64,000 bases of DNA from Amoebidium appalachense (taxonomy: Eukaryota; Ichthyosporea): assembly GCA_963693365.1 (NCBI GenBank), contig CAVNZM010000015.1, positions 1,984,001 to 2,048,000 on the forward strand. The letters are read 5' to 3'. The notes under the pieces were generated by a model that saw only the letters and a list, made by a program, of their open reading frames with translations, was not told the origin of the DNA and made no database searches. The translations under genes were made by a program, and so were the position numbers. This document shows, piece after piece, positions 1 to 61,878 of this stretch. Positions within the stretch are counted from its first letter, which is position 1, and the number at the start of each line of letters is the position of its first letter.

Positions 1-319
1 GGCACCGTAAACCCTCCTCGCAATGATCATTATTCGTATGTTTTAGTCTTTTCACCATCCCTGAGCTCTCAGAGTTATAACGTACATAGATATTTTTCCG
101 TCACATAGTGATTCTTAGCATGAGTCATCTGAATGATGTTTTTGCATGGAAACCTGTTGTTTGAAATTTACATCTGCTTGCAACAGCGAAAAATCAGCGC
201 TCATTCCCGTTTTCATAGCTGTGCTCGTCGCTTTCGACCGCTGAAATTGTTGCTTACAGCAGTTGCTGTTGACGTGGACCATGGCCTTCATAGTCCCTCT
301 GTGTTTGCTCTGCCCCCAG

Positions 320-25736
<25,417 letters not shown>

Positions 25737-26132
25737 TCAATCCTCTCCATCAGAAAACAGTGACCCCCCGTTAGCCTGAAACCTCACAAGAGCACCCGAT
25801 TTCCTCCGAACCACAAAGTATTTTGCCATGTCGGGCCTCAAAGCCACAGTATCCCTGTTGGCAGGGCCATCAGCAACCACGTACTCATTTCTAGCATAGT
25901 AATACTTGCCCGAGTTGTCCATTCCTGGTCTTTCCAATGCAGGAAGCTCGTGTTTTTTGCTCTCTTCCTCCAGTCGTATGGTAAGGTCTGATGCTATGAT
26001 GCTTACTCTGTTCGGTCTTTGCATGCTTTTCAATGTTCTTTTCCATGCTGCTGTTGCCCCTTCCTCCACACCAGACGGCTGCTGGAGATACCACGGGCCA
26101 TCTGAGCCTGGCCTCTGCTCAAAGGTGGCCAT
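25737..26132 (-). CDS. Hypothetical protein, 131 aa, minus strand
   Basis: Open frame from an ATG at 26132 with a good context (CACGATGG) to a TGA at 25737-25739. Unlike the repeat-derived frames, it has a balanced amino-acid composition, with words such as SIIASDLTIRLEEESKK, GKYYYARNEYVVADGP and YFVVRRKSGALVRFQ. No signal peptide or membrane helix is seen. I do not recognise a family. It could be a small single-exon gene, the last exon of a longer minus-strand gene, or a fragment of a mobile element. A longer alternative start (GTG at 26159) seems unlikely in a eukaryote. Confidence 0.35.
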   Translation of the reverse strand: MATFEQRPGSDGPWYLQQPSGVEEGATAAWKRTLKSMQRPNRVSIIASDLTIRLEEESKKHELPALERPGMDNSGKYYYARNEYVVADGPANRDTVALRPDMAKYFVVRRKSGALVRFQANGGSLFSDGED

Positions 26133-26774
26133 CGTGGGAAAAAGGCGCGCTGTTCCCACGTAAGAACCAGTTTAAAGGTGCTGGTTGGTCCAGCGGATTA
26201 AACAGCAGCTATGTACAGAAGAGGGGCTGGTTGGGGTCGGCGGTTAATCCGTGCCGTAAGGCTCCGAGACCTGATGTCGAATTCACCGTTTTATGAGCAT
26301 GCACACATCACAACCCTACTTCACAAAGTTTTCGGTTTGTTGAGGAGCTAGGCCCTGGCTGATCTCTTGCATGCGTTTTCGTTGTTTTATGGAGCTTACG
26401 TGGAGTTCGTATACGTTTCCGTTGTTTTTTGGAGCTTACGTGGAGTACGTATTGTGAATGGATGTGTCTAACAACCATCTCGCGTTCGTCTTCAAGTTTT
26501 TTTCAGGTTGGTTCAAGTTACTCAAGTATCAACATGGCATGCCACCAAAACTAAGTTCTCAGGTGTTGGTTGCTGTCCAAAAGTAGACGAACAGAAGTGC
26601 CTTTAAGCCAGTTCTACTGGCAGATAATGTGAGCTAATGTTTGCTAGTGAATCATGTCATGGGTAGCTAGTTTGGAAGACCGATTTTGCAAGGCTTCAAC
26701 TTTCGTTTCTCGTATGCCCTTCCCGCGGATTCCGCACTAAATACAGGAATGTATTTCACTAAAATGCATTCCTC

Positions 26775-26853
26775 TGATTGGTTAATGCAGCCCATCGATT
26801 TGAATTTCTACACCCTGTGTCATTAGTGCGACTGTTTTGGTTGGTTCTATAAA
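26775..26853 (+). promoter_or_regulatory. Candidate promoter (ATTGG box and TATAAA), + strand
   Basis: An inverted CCAAT box (GATTGG at about 26775) is followed about 70 bp later by TATAAA at 26848-26853. Downstream there is only an 87-codon frame (26930-27193) that I do not recognise. Sequence motifs alone are weak evidence. Confidence 0.2.
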
Positions 26854-27452
26854 GTCACAAAAACTTGGCTCCACCACCGTACGCGTGCCTCCCGTAACCA
26901 GCACGCTGACTCCGAGAGTCTGAGCCTCTGTGTTGCAGAGCACTACGCTTGAGCTAACTTGCGAGCATGCATGTCAAGGTCTCCTACAACATGAGCATAG
27001 TATGGTGTGCTTATTACTGCAAGCTTTCAAAGGCGTTCATGTTGCGTTGGTTTCAGACCACCCGGCTGCCTGGCTTAGACAATCGGTTCCTTTGCATCTG
27101 CCACAGATGGACAGGCAAGACTTCAAGTGCAGTCGCCTAATTCCTCACGCAAGTCTGTGCTGCTTGTACGCAGGTGCCAATTTATGCCACTGATCCTTTT
27201 TGGTGTCACTTTTATGGCTTTAACCAAACTAGACAGTCCTTCACCTCTCCCTCTCCGCCTCCCTCTCCCTCTCTCTCTCTCCCCCTCCCTCCCTCCATCC
27301 CTCCCTCCCTCGCACACACACCGTCACAGACACACCCGCACTCCCTCTCTAAATCTATCCCTCTCAATCTCTCTTTCCCTCTCTTTCTCTCCCCCCCCCC
27401 CCCCCTCTCTCACCCCCCCCCCCTCTTTTTCTCTATCCCGTGCTCTCTCTCT

Positions 27453-27555
<103 letters not shown>

Positions 27556-27683
27556 CCTCTCGATATCTCCCTCCCCCCCCTCCCTCCCTCCCTCCCTCTC
27601 CCACACTCCCTGGATCCTTCCCTTTCTTCCGTGTTTCTCTCGATCTCGGTGTGTGGGTGTGTTGTTCGTACTGCATGTGTGTG

Positions 27684-27735
<52 letters not shown>

Positions 27736-29673
27736 CGCGCGTGTGTGTGTGCCATGTCACCATGCTATCTGAGAAGTATCTGTGTTTGTGTAAGCTTGCG
27801 TGCTTACTCGTGCGTGCTTGCGTGCATGCGTGTGCGTGTGTATGTGTGTGTGTGTGCCTGGTGTGTGTGTGTGTGTGTGTGTGTGTGTCTGTGTGTGCGT
27901 GTGTGTTTGTGTTCATCTGTGTCTGTGTCTGTGCCTCTGTGTGTGAGAGAACGATAAAACCTAAATGCAACCAGTATTATGAGTGCCGGGCAAGCTAAGT
28001 GTCTATATGTTCTTATCAAAATACCCAACGTAGTCCAATTTTTTTCTCAAAAGTGAAACGTCCGCGATCCCCTGCGTTGTGTGTATTCTATTGTGACTGC
28101 CTTTTTGTCTGTGTCATACCCTTCACAGGCCGAGCTACTAATATGTCGCTAGCTAAGGAAGACTCACCCACAAAGACTGCCATAATGCTGCTTCTTCCCT
28201 CTCCAACCTTCTCCCTCCAACACACACACACACACACGCCCGCGTGCGCGTACACATGCACGCAAGAAATCATTCACGCCTACACACACACACACACAGA
28301 TGGACGTGTCGACCTAGCTCGTTGCCACACCCGAATATTGGCGCACATGAGCTCGAGTTCGTACGTACACAAACACACAAAGATACACACGGACACACAC
28401 GGACACGCGCAACACCACCATACAAAAGAGAGAAATTGTGTATGTGTGTGTGTGAAGCTAAGCGAAAGGATGAAAGTGAGGGGAGAGGAGGGGGGGAGAG
28501 GGGGGGGGGGAGGGGGGAGGGGGGAGGAGTCTCGGGGAGAGAGATTTAGAAAGGGAGAGGGGGGGAGAGTGGGTGAGATCACTCTAACACAAGTGGTGCA
28601 GCTCTGTCTCATATCAAAAATTAGTGCTCAAGCCATTTAACTGGCTTGCATCAAACAATTAATATTACATAATTTTTTTTGGCTCGGTGTTTGTTCGTCA
28701 ACTTTAGTCCAACATGATTGTTGCTTGAGTTCGTTTTTTTGTTGCTATGCACCTTCTGGTGCGCACGGTGCTTGTTCAACCAATCAAAACGATGATGCAT
28801 TTTTAACCAATCACAAAAGGGATTGCAAGTTTAGGGAGACACAGTTTCAGATTCGTGGCTCAGCCTACCTGGCAGCTCAGCCCTGCTGTGCAGAGTTCCT
28901 GAGCTCTTGCTCATGTTTCTTGTCATTTCGTGCGCAATAACATATATAAGTTTTCTTATGCTTTAGAACCTCTAGCCAATACTTTTAAGTTCATATGTTT
29001 TTGCCAGATACATGAACATCATCATTATTGATCAATGATCTGGCATTCTTCCTAGACTCTCTGTCAACCAATCATCTGCGACCTAATCATTCTGTGTGTG
29101 TTGCCGAAACGTTTTTTGTGTCTGTCACCCTTGAAGTTTCGGTTTTGAGGCCCCCGCCACCAGCCACCAGCCTTTACGAGTCTTTTTTCTTCTCTTCACG
29201 AGTAGAGTGATGCTTTGGTTCGAGCAGAAACGGTTTCTAACTTTAAACCTACACTGTATGTCTAGGAGTGAGATGAACAACCACCTATTTTGTCTCCTTT
29301 AGCTAAGATTTCCCACAATCTTCCCACAAGATTGACATGCATCGATCTTAGGTCGGTCTTTTCAAGAAATGGACATGAGAAGGGTTTATAAGAACTAATA
29401 CCAATGCACCGATTCAAAAAGCAACGAGCAAGGTTAACTTCCATGTAAAAGTGTATACAATCACAAATCACGGTTTACACTTGTACTCTCGGCATGCATG
29501 CATGGATCTCACTGACAGACTAAAGGTGTCCCCTACATCTTCCCGTCCCGGCAATCGCAAGGACATGCCCCACAGGGTTCTAAGTTCATTGTTTGAAAAC
29601 TGATATCAATAAGTTTGACACATACACACATTATAATATATTGTAATTAAACTATAGTAGAGAGTCGCCCACC

Positions 29674-45986
<16,313 letters not shown>

Positions 45987-46921
45987 GCATATAAATATAC
46001 CTGAGTGGACACGATATGGCTGCTGAACCAGCGCAGAAATTCAATCAGCGCGGTATGAGGAAAGAGTATATTTTGGCTCTCATTTGGCTGTCTTATGTGG
46101 TATCAGATATCTTCTGGCTAGCCTAGATGCATTTTGAGGTCGTGGTTGTGAAAAAAGGTGGCCATGGGTGTGTGGCAGTTACAAGTGCAAGTATGCTGAT
46201 ATGAATGTGTTTCTGATGTGAGACCAGCTCCTTCGAAGTTATGTTGAATAGGATTAGTAATTCACTTTTCAACTTAAACTTCAAACGTGTGGAATACTAT
46301 GTAAGTTAATTGTCCTAATTAGGCGGCAATGGCTTTCTGCCTCGGAGTCGCGACTGTCTAGCTATGAGAGCGTTCATACTTGTTATTATCATGATTTTGT
46401 TGAGAGCCCCAATGAAGACTTGTCAGACTGAATGTAATGTAGTGGTCAAATTTAAAACACATAATATTCCATAGCCTAAGTGTACGTGCTCTAATTTAAT
46501 GGTGGTATCTAGCTACATATTCGTTATCTCAAGTGCACGTGCACACACTGACTACGGACGTACCAATACACACATCCTGATTTGCAATGATGATGTTGCA
46601 ACATGTCATGTTTTGGTGGCTTCTGGACCGCGATACACATGGCAGCCCACTACATACCCTAATGTTAGTGAGGCTGGCAGCCACACCGTCACACTTTCAT
46701 ACGCTGATATGCACAGAGTCGCTATATTCACATACGAACTTTCATTCTCAAACTATCACAAGTACATACACTGTGTCATGTGCAGGATCACTGTGTACAC
46801 GCCTGTTCACGCAAGTTTCAAATCCTGAATTGGCATTTTGTGTTGGGAACGTTTACTACGCACTATTGATTTGAGTTGCCAACTAGAGGGCCCGGGAGGA
46901 GGTGGAGGAGGAGGAGGGGGG

Positions 46922-46961
<40 letters not shown>

Positions 46962-47061
46962 GCCTCCGAGGGGACACGGACGCCAAAGCGTAGTATGTAG
47001 TCCAGGCTGGCCACTCAGTGTGCCATACATGCCATATGCCCCTCCCTTTCCCCCCCTCCGA

Positions 47062-47122
<61 letters not shown>

Positions 47123-48139
47123 ACACCCCCCCCCCCTCCACCCCCCCCCCCCCCCCTGGCCCCCCTTTTCCTCTTAAGCTAAATAAGTATGATCGAGGTG
47201 AACGAAATGAAAACCCTATGCCCGTTTTATAAAGGCTTTTAGAGTCTGCTTTGAAATCTTCTATAGTACAGTGTGCATGCACGTCTTGGGACCGAATCCT
47301 GACGTCATCAAGTACCAATGCAAAAATAACCGCGCGGTGTTCCGATTGGTTGCTCTGTTTATCCTGACCTATATTTAGACAGGTTTAGATTGCTTCTCTA
47401 CTATTGGATGTTTTGTACCAATCATATCATACTAAGTCATTTGGAATTCCAGTGGAATGCTTGCATAAAGGTGTAAACAAAGTTTATAGCAGTAATTGTT
47501 CACTGTAGGATGCTTGAATTCATTAAAGGCTTATTAGTTGTATAAATGTACGTATACATATGGCAATTCATTACTTGCAAAGTAAACCTGGTGGAACCAA
47601 CAGCCCTTTGGGGATGGCGTTTGTCAAATCAAGCAACTCGATAATTTAAATTCTGAGCCCGTGTCACGCCGTGTGTTCAAGGCACGTGTGCTGTCAGTGA
47701 TAATCCAATGACAGACATGACGACATCACATATACAACACAAAACTATTGTTGTTTCGTGTTATTCAACACCTCTGTTGCCATAACGACACAACGAGGCG
47801 AATCCAGCGGTGTAGTTCGTTGAGTGTGTCTTTCGAATTCGCCAAGCTTATAATTAGTTTCCAGGGCCCTACTATCACTCATCGGCACACACACGTAGCA
47901 TTGCGTCCGTGAACGAGCGAACTATTGATACTGCATGCACGAGTTGTTTTAGTGGTGACAAAATTCTTTTCTTCTAAGCGTGCATGCAAGACAGCAGCCG
48001 TTGATCCAATTCTACTAGTAATTTTCACATACTTCTTATTCCACACCACCGTCATTTGGGTGGTCTTTCTCATTTTCACGGTGTGCATTTCAAACATACA
48101 CATCCATTTTATGCATACAAAAAATTTCGTTTAACCAAG
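45987..48139. other. Spacer between receptor gene and protease gene
   Basis: A 109-codon frame at 46499-46828 has a fairly normal composition (YTWQPTTYPNVSEAGSHTVT, loosely like a PKD/Ig-type strand pair), but no family is recognised and no second exon is seen. The region 46895-47160 is a G-run/C-run pair. Near 47345-47430 there are ATTGG and CCAAT words 0.7-0.8 kb before the protease start, possibly part of its promoter. Confidence 0.5.
46895..47160. repeat. Facing G-run and C-run (potential giant hairpin)
   Basis: A G-rich stretch of about 65 nt (46896-46960) and a C-rich stretch of about 95 nt (47063-47157) are separated by about 100 nt, so one strand could fold back on itself. The longest uninterrupted C-run here is about 57 nt (47063-47119). 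Confidence 0.8.
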
Positions 48140-56317
<8,178 letters not shown>

Positions 56318-57544
56318 GGGGGGATGGCGTAAGTTGGGGAGAGGGGTTATGGGAAGGAGAAATATGTTTTGTTGCGGTTGTAAGTATCGAGGTGTGAAGC
56401 ATAAGACGAAAAACACACTGTCGAAAGGGGTTTTGTTAAATAGAAAGTTTTGGAGCGAAAGATTGTTAAAAAGAAAGTTTTGGTGTTTCCCTTTTTTTTC
56501 TTTGTACATAATGTTGCGTGTGAGTTAGCTTGTTGAATACACACATGACACGCGCACTGTCTTTTTACAACCATGTATCGTTTTTCTTTATTGAACGCAC
56601 CTATTTCGAACCTTGGCTGAAAGAAGAGATGTCGCTAAACTCGAAGCGTGTCACTGTCAGATCTTTTCTTTTACGCTTTGATAGGCGCCGGTTTGCTATC
56701 AAGTTAGGTAAGTTTTGTAAAAACCCAAATCATGTTTGAGCCTCTCACTGTGTGTGGCCACTCAGAGATATGTGATATTGTTCCTCATTTTTTTTTGTTG
56801 TTTTATAAAATAATGCTGATCACGAGGTCTTCTGCACCTAATTTTATTACTCTGCGCCGCCATAATGCAGACCAGGCCTATACTATGATGAAGCACCACC
56901 CAGAGTCTCCCTGCACGGCCGAAGCGCACGGATGATGATACGACGGGGGGGGGGGGGAGGAGGAGGGGGGAGGGAAGGGAGGAGGTTAAGACAGACCGTG
57001 TGTCACACAGTGCATGCGCATGGAAGAGAAGATGGTGAGGGAGTGAGAACTTAGGGAGTGGGAGCAGGAAATGCCCGAGAAAGAGAGAGAGAGAGACTGC
57101 CTTTCTCTCTCTCTCTGTGTGTGTGACACTGCTGACTCAGAGAATGAAGAGAAAAAGTGGGGGGGGGGGGGGGGGGGGGGGGGAGAAGAAGGTCCCGGGG
57201 GCCGGGGGAAGGGGAAGGAGAGAGCCCTGCCGGAAAGGGAAAGAGGGAAAGATTGTGCATGTGAGAGACAGTGGTCTAGTGAATGAGAGGGGGGAGGGTG
57301 GGGGAAGAGAATAAAAAAAAAAGGGGGGGGGGGGGGGGGGGGGGGGGGGGCGGGAGGGGGGGATCCGAGATCGAGGGAGGCTCATCATGGTCAGGAGGAA
57401 GTGAGGTCTGATCTCGGAGAGAGAGAGAAAGCATAGCCTAAAAGCAAACCGAGCTCCAATCAACCTTTGCTCATGCATGGAGAAGGCCCTGGGAGGATGT
57501 GAAGGATAGAGATCACGAGAAAGAAGTGTTGTGTGCGTTTTTTT

Positions 57545-57583
<39 letters not shown>

Positions 57584-58060
57584 AGGGGGGGGGAGGGGGG
57601 GGAGGGGGGGGAAGGGGGGGAGGGGCGGGTGGCGGGGAACACTGCAGTGCTGCACTTTCGATTCAATCAATAATTTTACCCGCAAGGCGAGAATGCACAC
57701 GGTCACAGAAAGAACCAATTACATGCTATTCTTAGAATCTTAGTACTCGTATGCATACCAGAATAAGACTGAGCTATTCCGCCAGTATTATTAATTCTAG
57801 AATCTGCTCACACGCAGTAAATACTATACTAGAAATAAAGAAAACGAACTAGAAGATAGTAAACTATGACTTTTTCCAACTCTCAAATAGGCATATATCT
57901 TGTACATATACTTATAAGCAGTTTATAAAAAGAAACACATATAAATAAATATACTCGCAGACTCCGCTATGAATCGGAGGCTCTGAGCACAAAGCCGGCA
58001 ACCACAATCAGCACCATTCACCTCTACTTAGGCCCCCAGAGGGGCAGCTAGAACCCATCC
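56318..58060. other. Spacer between the two protease copies
   Basis: Contains the 3' UTR of the first protease gene, G-runs at about 57159-57182, 57325-57351 and 57555-57600, and an AT-rich stretch at 57730-57960. No gene recognised. Confidence 0.6.
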
Positions 58061-58363
58061 ATGGCTTCTCAGGACGTATCCATGTTCCCGGACCCTCCTG
58101 GGACACTGCTTGGGAGCCGCAAACGTGTTACACGGGAAGGAGAATCCCCAGATAAGCGGTTAACGAAACAGAGCCGGGCGGAACAGGTTCCCTAGTTCCC
58201 GAGGTTAAAGCGTCACCGGGCCGCGCCGCCAGCCAGTAGTTTTATTACGAAAGAACAACTGCAGTTGATACCCGAGAAGGCTAGGAAATCTGTGCTCAAA
58301 CTTATGGCGCATCATGAGCATCCTACGCGTAAAGATGGGAGGAACTTATCCTTGGCCGTCTAA
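58061..58363 (+). pseudogene. Fragment of an unrecognised ORF with one in-frame stop, upstream of protease copy 2
   Basis: The frame runs from an ATG at 58061 (CCATCCATGGCT) to TAA at 58361, broken only by TAG at 58193-58195. The first part is basic and Pro-rich (GSRKRVTREGESPDKRLTKQ), and the second reads SSFITKEQLQLIPEKARKSV. The composition recalls the start of a retroelement ORF1/gag-type protein, but I cannot assign a family. The frame ends where similarity to the intron and exon 2 of protease copy 1 begins, so this DNA occupies the place of exon 1 and its promoter. Confidence 0.5.
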
Positions 58364-59939
58364 ACGATACACTTCCTTTCATCCTAGCAATCCCAGCACC
58401 ACCAAAGCAACTCCGTGAATAATCGATCAGTTGTACAGTTTTCTGGACAATTTCTATGGGTGGGCAAACATCGTTGAAAATTCAACCGACACACCTGGGT
58501 TTTTGAGCGAAGTTTACGTTTTTAACACCACCTGGACGGTTCACAACAGCACGGTCAACTGGAAGGAGGGTCTCAGGAAGATAAACGAAACGGAATGGGA
58601 TTCTGGGTTTGAATACCACCATGCTATTGCCAAGCTCTTTGCCAGTTTCAAGGACGCACACACGTTTTACTACATTCCTCCTTTGAGCTTTCCCCTCGTT
58701 CTTCCCTTCAGGTGTGTATGCGTAATCCTGCCTAGGACTGATGAGCTATCAATTCAAGCCCAATTTGAGTTGGGATTTTCCTTTTGCTCTAGCTTTTCTG
58801 TTCCATTCAAGAGTGCCGCTTTCAGACGGCGTTACGAGCAGGGTGTTGTTTTTCTTGAACTTGTGAACTTCTCAGAAAATGCATAAATGCAGGAAGCCTC
58901 GGTCTGATGAAGGAGTGGTCAATAATCTATGATAGTAGTATGGATTTTCATGTTATGTGGGATTCCGAACGGGGCAACAGAAAATACTGCCACGGTTTGA
59001 GAGTTTTGAAGGTCAAAGCATACATACATGCCGCCGCTGTCGAGATTGTGGCCCAAAGGGGATAGTATTACGGATACTATATGCCAAAAATAACTTATAC
59101 AGAGAATTGTTGAGACATGGTTGAATGGCTCTATTCGATATTCAAAGTAGAAGTTCGCGCTAGCCTCTGCCCAACTTGAATTCTGCTTACTTCCGCCCAA
59201 CCAAACTTTGTTTTAGATAGACTAAGTCTATCAAGTTACTCAGCCAGAATTGTCTTTTCTCTCCCAGGTTCGACTCCAAGGTGGTTGACGGTAAGCAAGT
59301 TCTCGTACTCAACGGCAACACTCTGACAAACTCCTACCTCCACTATGGCGCCGACTTCCAGAAACTGGTGCCCGAGGAGCACTTTGGGAAACCCATCGAG
59401 TCGGTCAACGGACAGGACCCCGTCGACTTTTTCCAGGTAGCTGGAAATTTATCAACCCGAGCGGCGTCCTTCCCCCCCCCCCCCCCCCCCCCCCCAACCC
59501 TCATCCCTGCCCCTCCCAAGGCTCTTGCGTGACAACCCCTCCCCCCTCCCCCCACACACACACCCACACCCACCCACCCAGCTGCCGCGGGGCCCTCTGC
59601 CCAGGCCCTCCCCCCCCCCCCCCCCCCCCCCTCTCCCCTTGGGGTCCTGCCACCATATGCCCTCGCCCTGCAGGTGGCACACGAAAGGAAAATAGGACAG
59701 AATTTAGCGGCCCTCCTAACTTGTCTGGCCGCTTTTTGGGGAATCCTTACTCCACTGTTACTTTTCTCTCAGTCACAGTCAGATCCAGTGAATGTTTCCA
59801 GGTGTGGTCTCGGAGTACCTGGTGAAGAAGAAGAGAGGGGACGGTACCGGAGGGAGGGGGAGGGAGATGGGGGGGGAGAAGGGGGGAGTGGGGGAGTGGG
59901 GGGTAAGGAAAGGAATATGTTTGGGTGTGTGTGTGTGTG

Positions 59940-59958
59940 TGGTGGTGGTGGTGGTGGT

Positions 59959-60005
<47 letters not shown>
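59940..60005. repeat. (GTG)n followed by a 47-nt G-run
   Basis: Short GTG trinucleotide array then about 47 uninterrupted G, in the region where copy 2 of the protease has lost exons 4-6. Confidence 0.95.
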
Positions 60006-60006
<1 letters not shown>

Positions 60007-61655
60007 GGGAGGGAGGGGGGGGAGGGGGGGAGTGGCTGGGAAAGAGAAGATTAAAAAAAAAAAGTACCCCACATTACATGAACTTTGCGTACTGTCGTTC
60101 CTGATATTTATGTAGTTGTGTCAACTGGGGGTTTCGCAAGAATTTTCCTTCTGAATGCTCGTATTAGTACACCATGAAGTATGCCCCCCCCCCCCCCCCC
60201 TCCCCCCCCCTCCTTCCTCCCCTGAGATACCATATGCGGCACAGTAGCTAGTCTTTGGAACCAACCAAACATGTTGACTCATACGGAAAAATGAGAGAAT
60301 AAACTGAATGCTCACATTGTAATTTCCATTGCAGGTTTGGACGAGAATGGATCAGCTCGTTCGAGAAGTTCAACGTAACTGCTAACTACAAGTAACCCTC
60401 TCCCCCCTCCGCTCGCCCCCCCCCCCCTCCCCCCCTCCCCCCCCCACCACCACCACCACACACACACACCACCCTCCCGCCGCCCTCGCCCTTTCCCAAC
60501 CCTTCCTCCCAATGTCGCACTCCCTGTCTGCCATCCCCCTCTCCACCCCCCCCTCTCCACCCCTCCCCCTCCCCCTCCCCCCTCCCCTTCCCCCCTCCCC
60601 CTCCCCCCCCCCCCTCCCCAACTCCTTTTTAAAACATTACTCGCCTTCTTGTGGCCATGGGTGCACACCCAGAGCAAATATCAACTAATTATTGATTCCT
60701 TTATTCTGGTCTGGTGATTTTGCTTGCATGTATGCGGGCAAGTCCTGCTATCAATACCGTCAAATGGAACTCTAGCGTTATCAGGTTTGAATCTGTGCAA
60801 ATATAACTGGTCTGGGATATGTGCGGCAAATGAAAGCACTATTGTCTTGCATGTTTGTTTTTTGTTTTTTTTGTTTTTTTTTTGCTTTTTTTTTGCCCCT
60901 TCTTGGCTCACATGTAGCCAATAATATGTGAGCAGCTCTATATTACTAGTATTATTGAACCTTTTAAGAATGCAGAGAGTTTCCAAAGTAATGCTTTCAA
61001 TAGATGTGGGCACTTCCGGAAATTTATTTCTCTCAACGAATTCGGGCCATATGTGCTGACATATCTTGTGTGCAGAAACGAGAGCGAAGTGCAAAATTAC
61101 CTCTCGGACCTCGACACTGCCATTGCATACCACACCACCACCGACCCGGACCATGGGGCAGAGCTTTCCAAGCGCCAGAAAAAGGCGTTTGGTAACTCAA
61201 AATTTGCAAAGTTGCCTCTGGAGGAACAAAACAAGAAAATCACTGAGTGCAGAAAAAATCTGCAAGGTGTGTGCCTCATTTTTTTCTTCTTCTTTTGTTC
61301 TTTTTATTTTCGTTTTTTTTTTTTTTTTTTTTTGCGTCCCGCGGTTATCCGAGTGGGATGGTCCAGAACCCCCCCCCCCCCCCCCCCCCCTCTCCCCCTT
61401 GACTACTAACATTGCTGTCGTCCTTTTGGACAGCATTTGCACCTCACCGGTTCGAACACAAGCCATACATATGCATGTAATCGAATCTTGCCTAGAGCTC
61501 GTGTTGCTCCTGCTCCCCTTGTCCCCCCTCCCCCCGTGCTCCCCGTTCAACCACCTACCCATCCACAGACCAATAATGCCTACTTCCTCCCTCCTTCGAT
61601 TTCCCCGTCACATTCTCCCTTTTCCTGCTTCTCCCTCCCCCCCCCCCCCCCCCCC

Positions 61656-61692
<37 letters not shown>

Positions 61693-61789
61693 CTCCTTGC
61701 TCCCCCCCCCCCCCCTCCCCCCTTCCCTCCCCCAGGCCGGCTTTCGTATATCTGAATTAATCTCACCTCGGAAACCATCACACTCCCCC

Positions 61790-61790
<1 letters not shown>

Positions 61791-61878
<88 letters not shown>
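61791..61878. repeat. Homopolymer of 88 C
   Basis: Uninterrupted C-run followed by ACACACACACAG and the exon at 61891. It is the longest homopolymer in the window. Confidence 0.95.

Noticed and set aside
133-319. ORF from the ATG at 133 running without interruption into ABCC exon 1
   Set aside because: It could be the true N-terminus, but a pyrimidine-rich CAG acceptor at 319 fits an exon start equally well, so I did not fix the start there.
26170-26300. tRNA-like A-box word (TGGTCCAGCGG) with a weak B-box
   Set aside because: No matching acceptor stem or cloverleaf could be formed; B-box has several mismatches.
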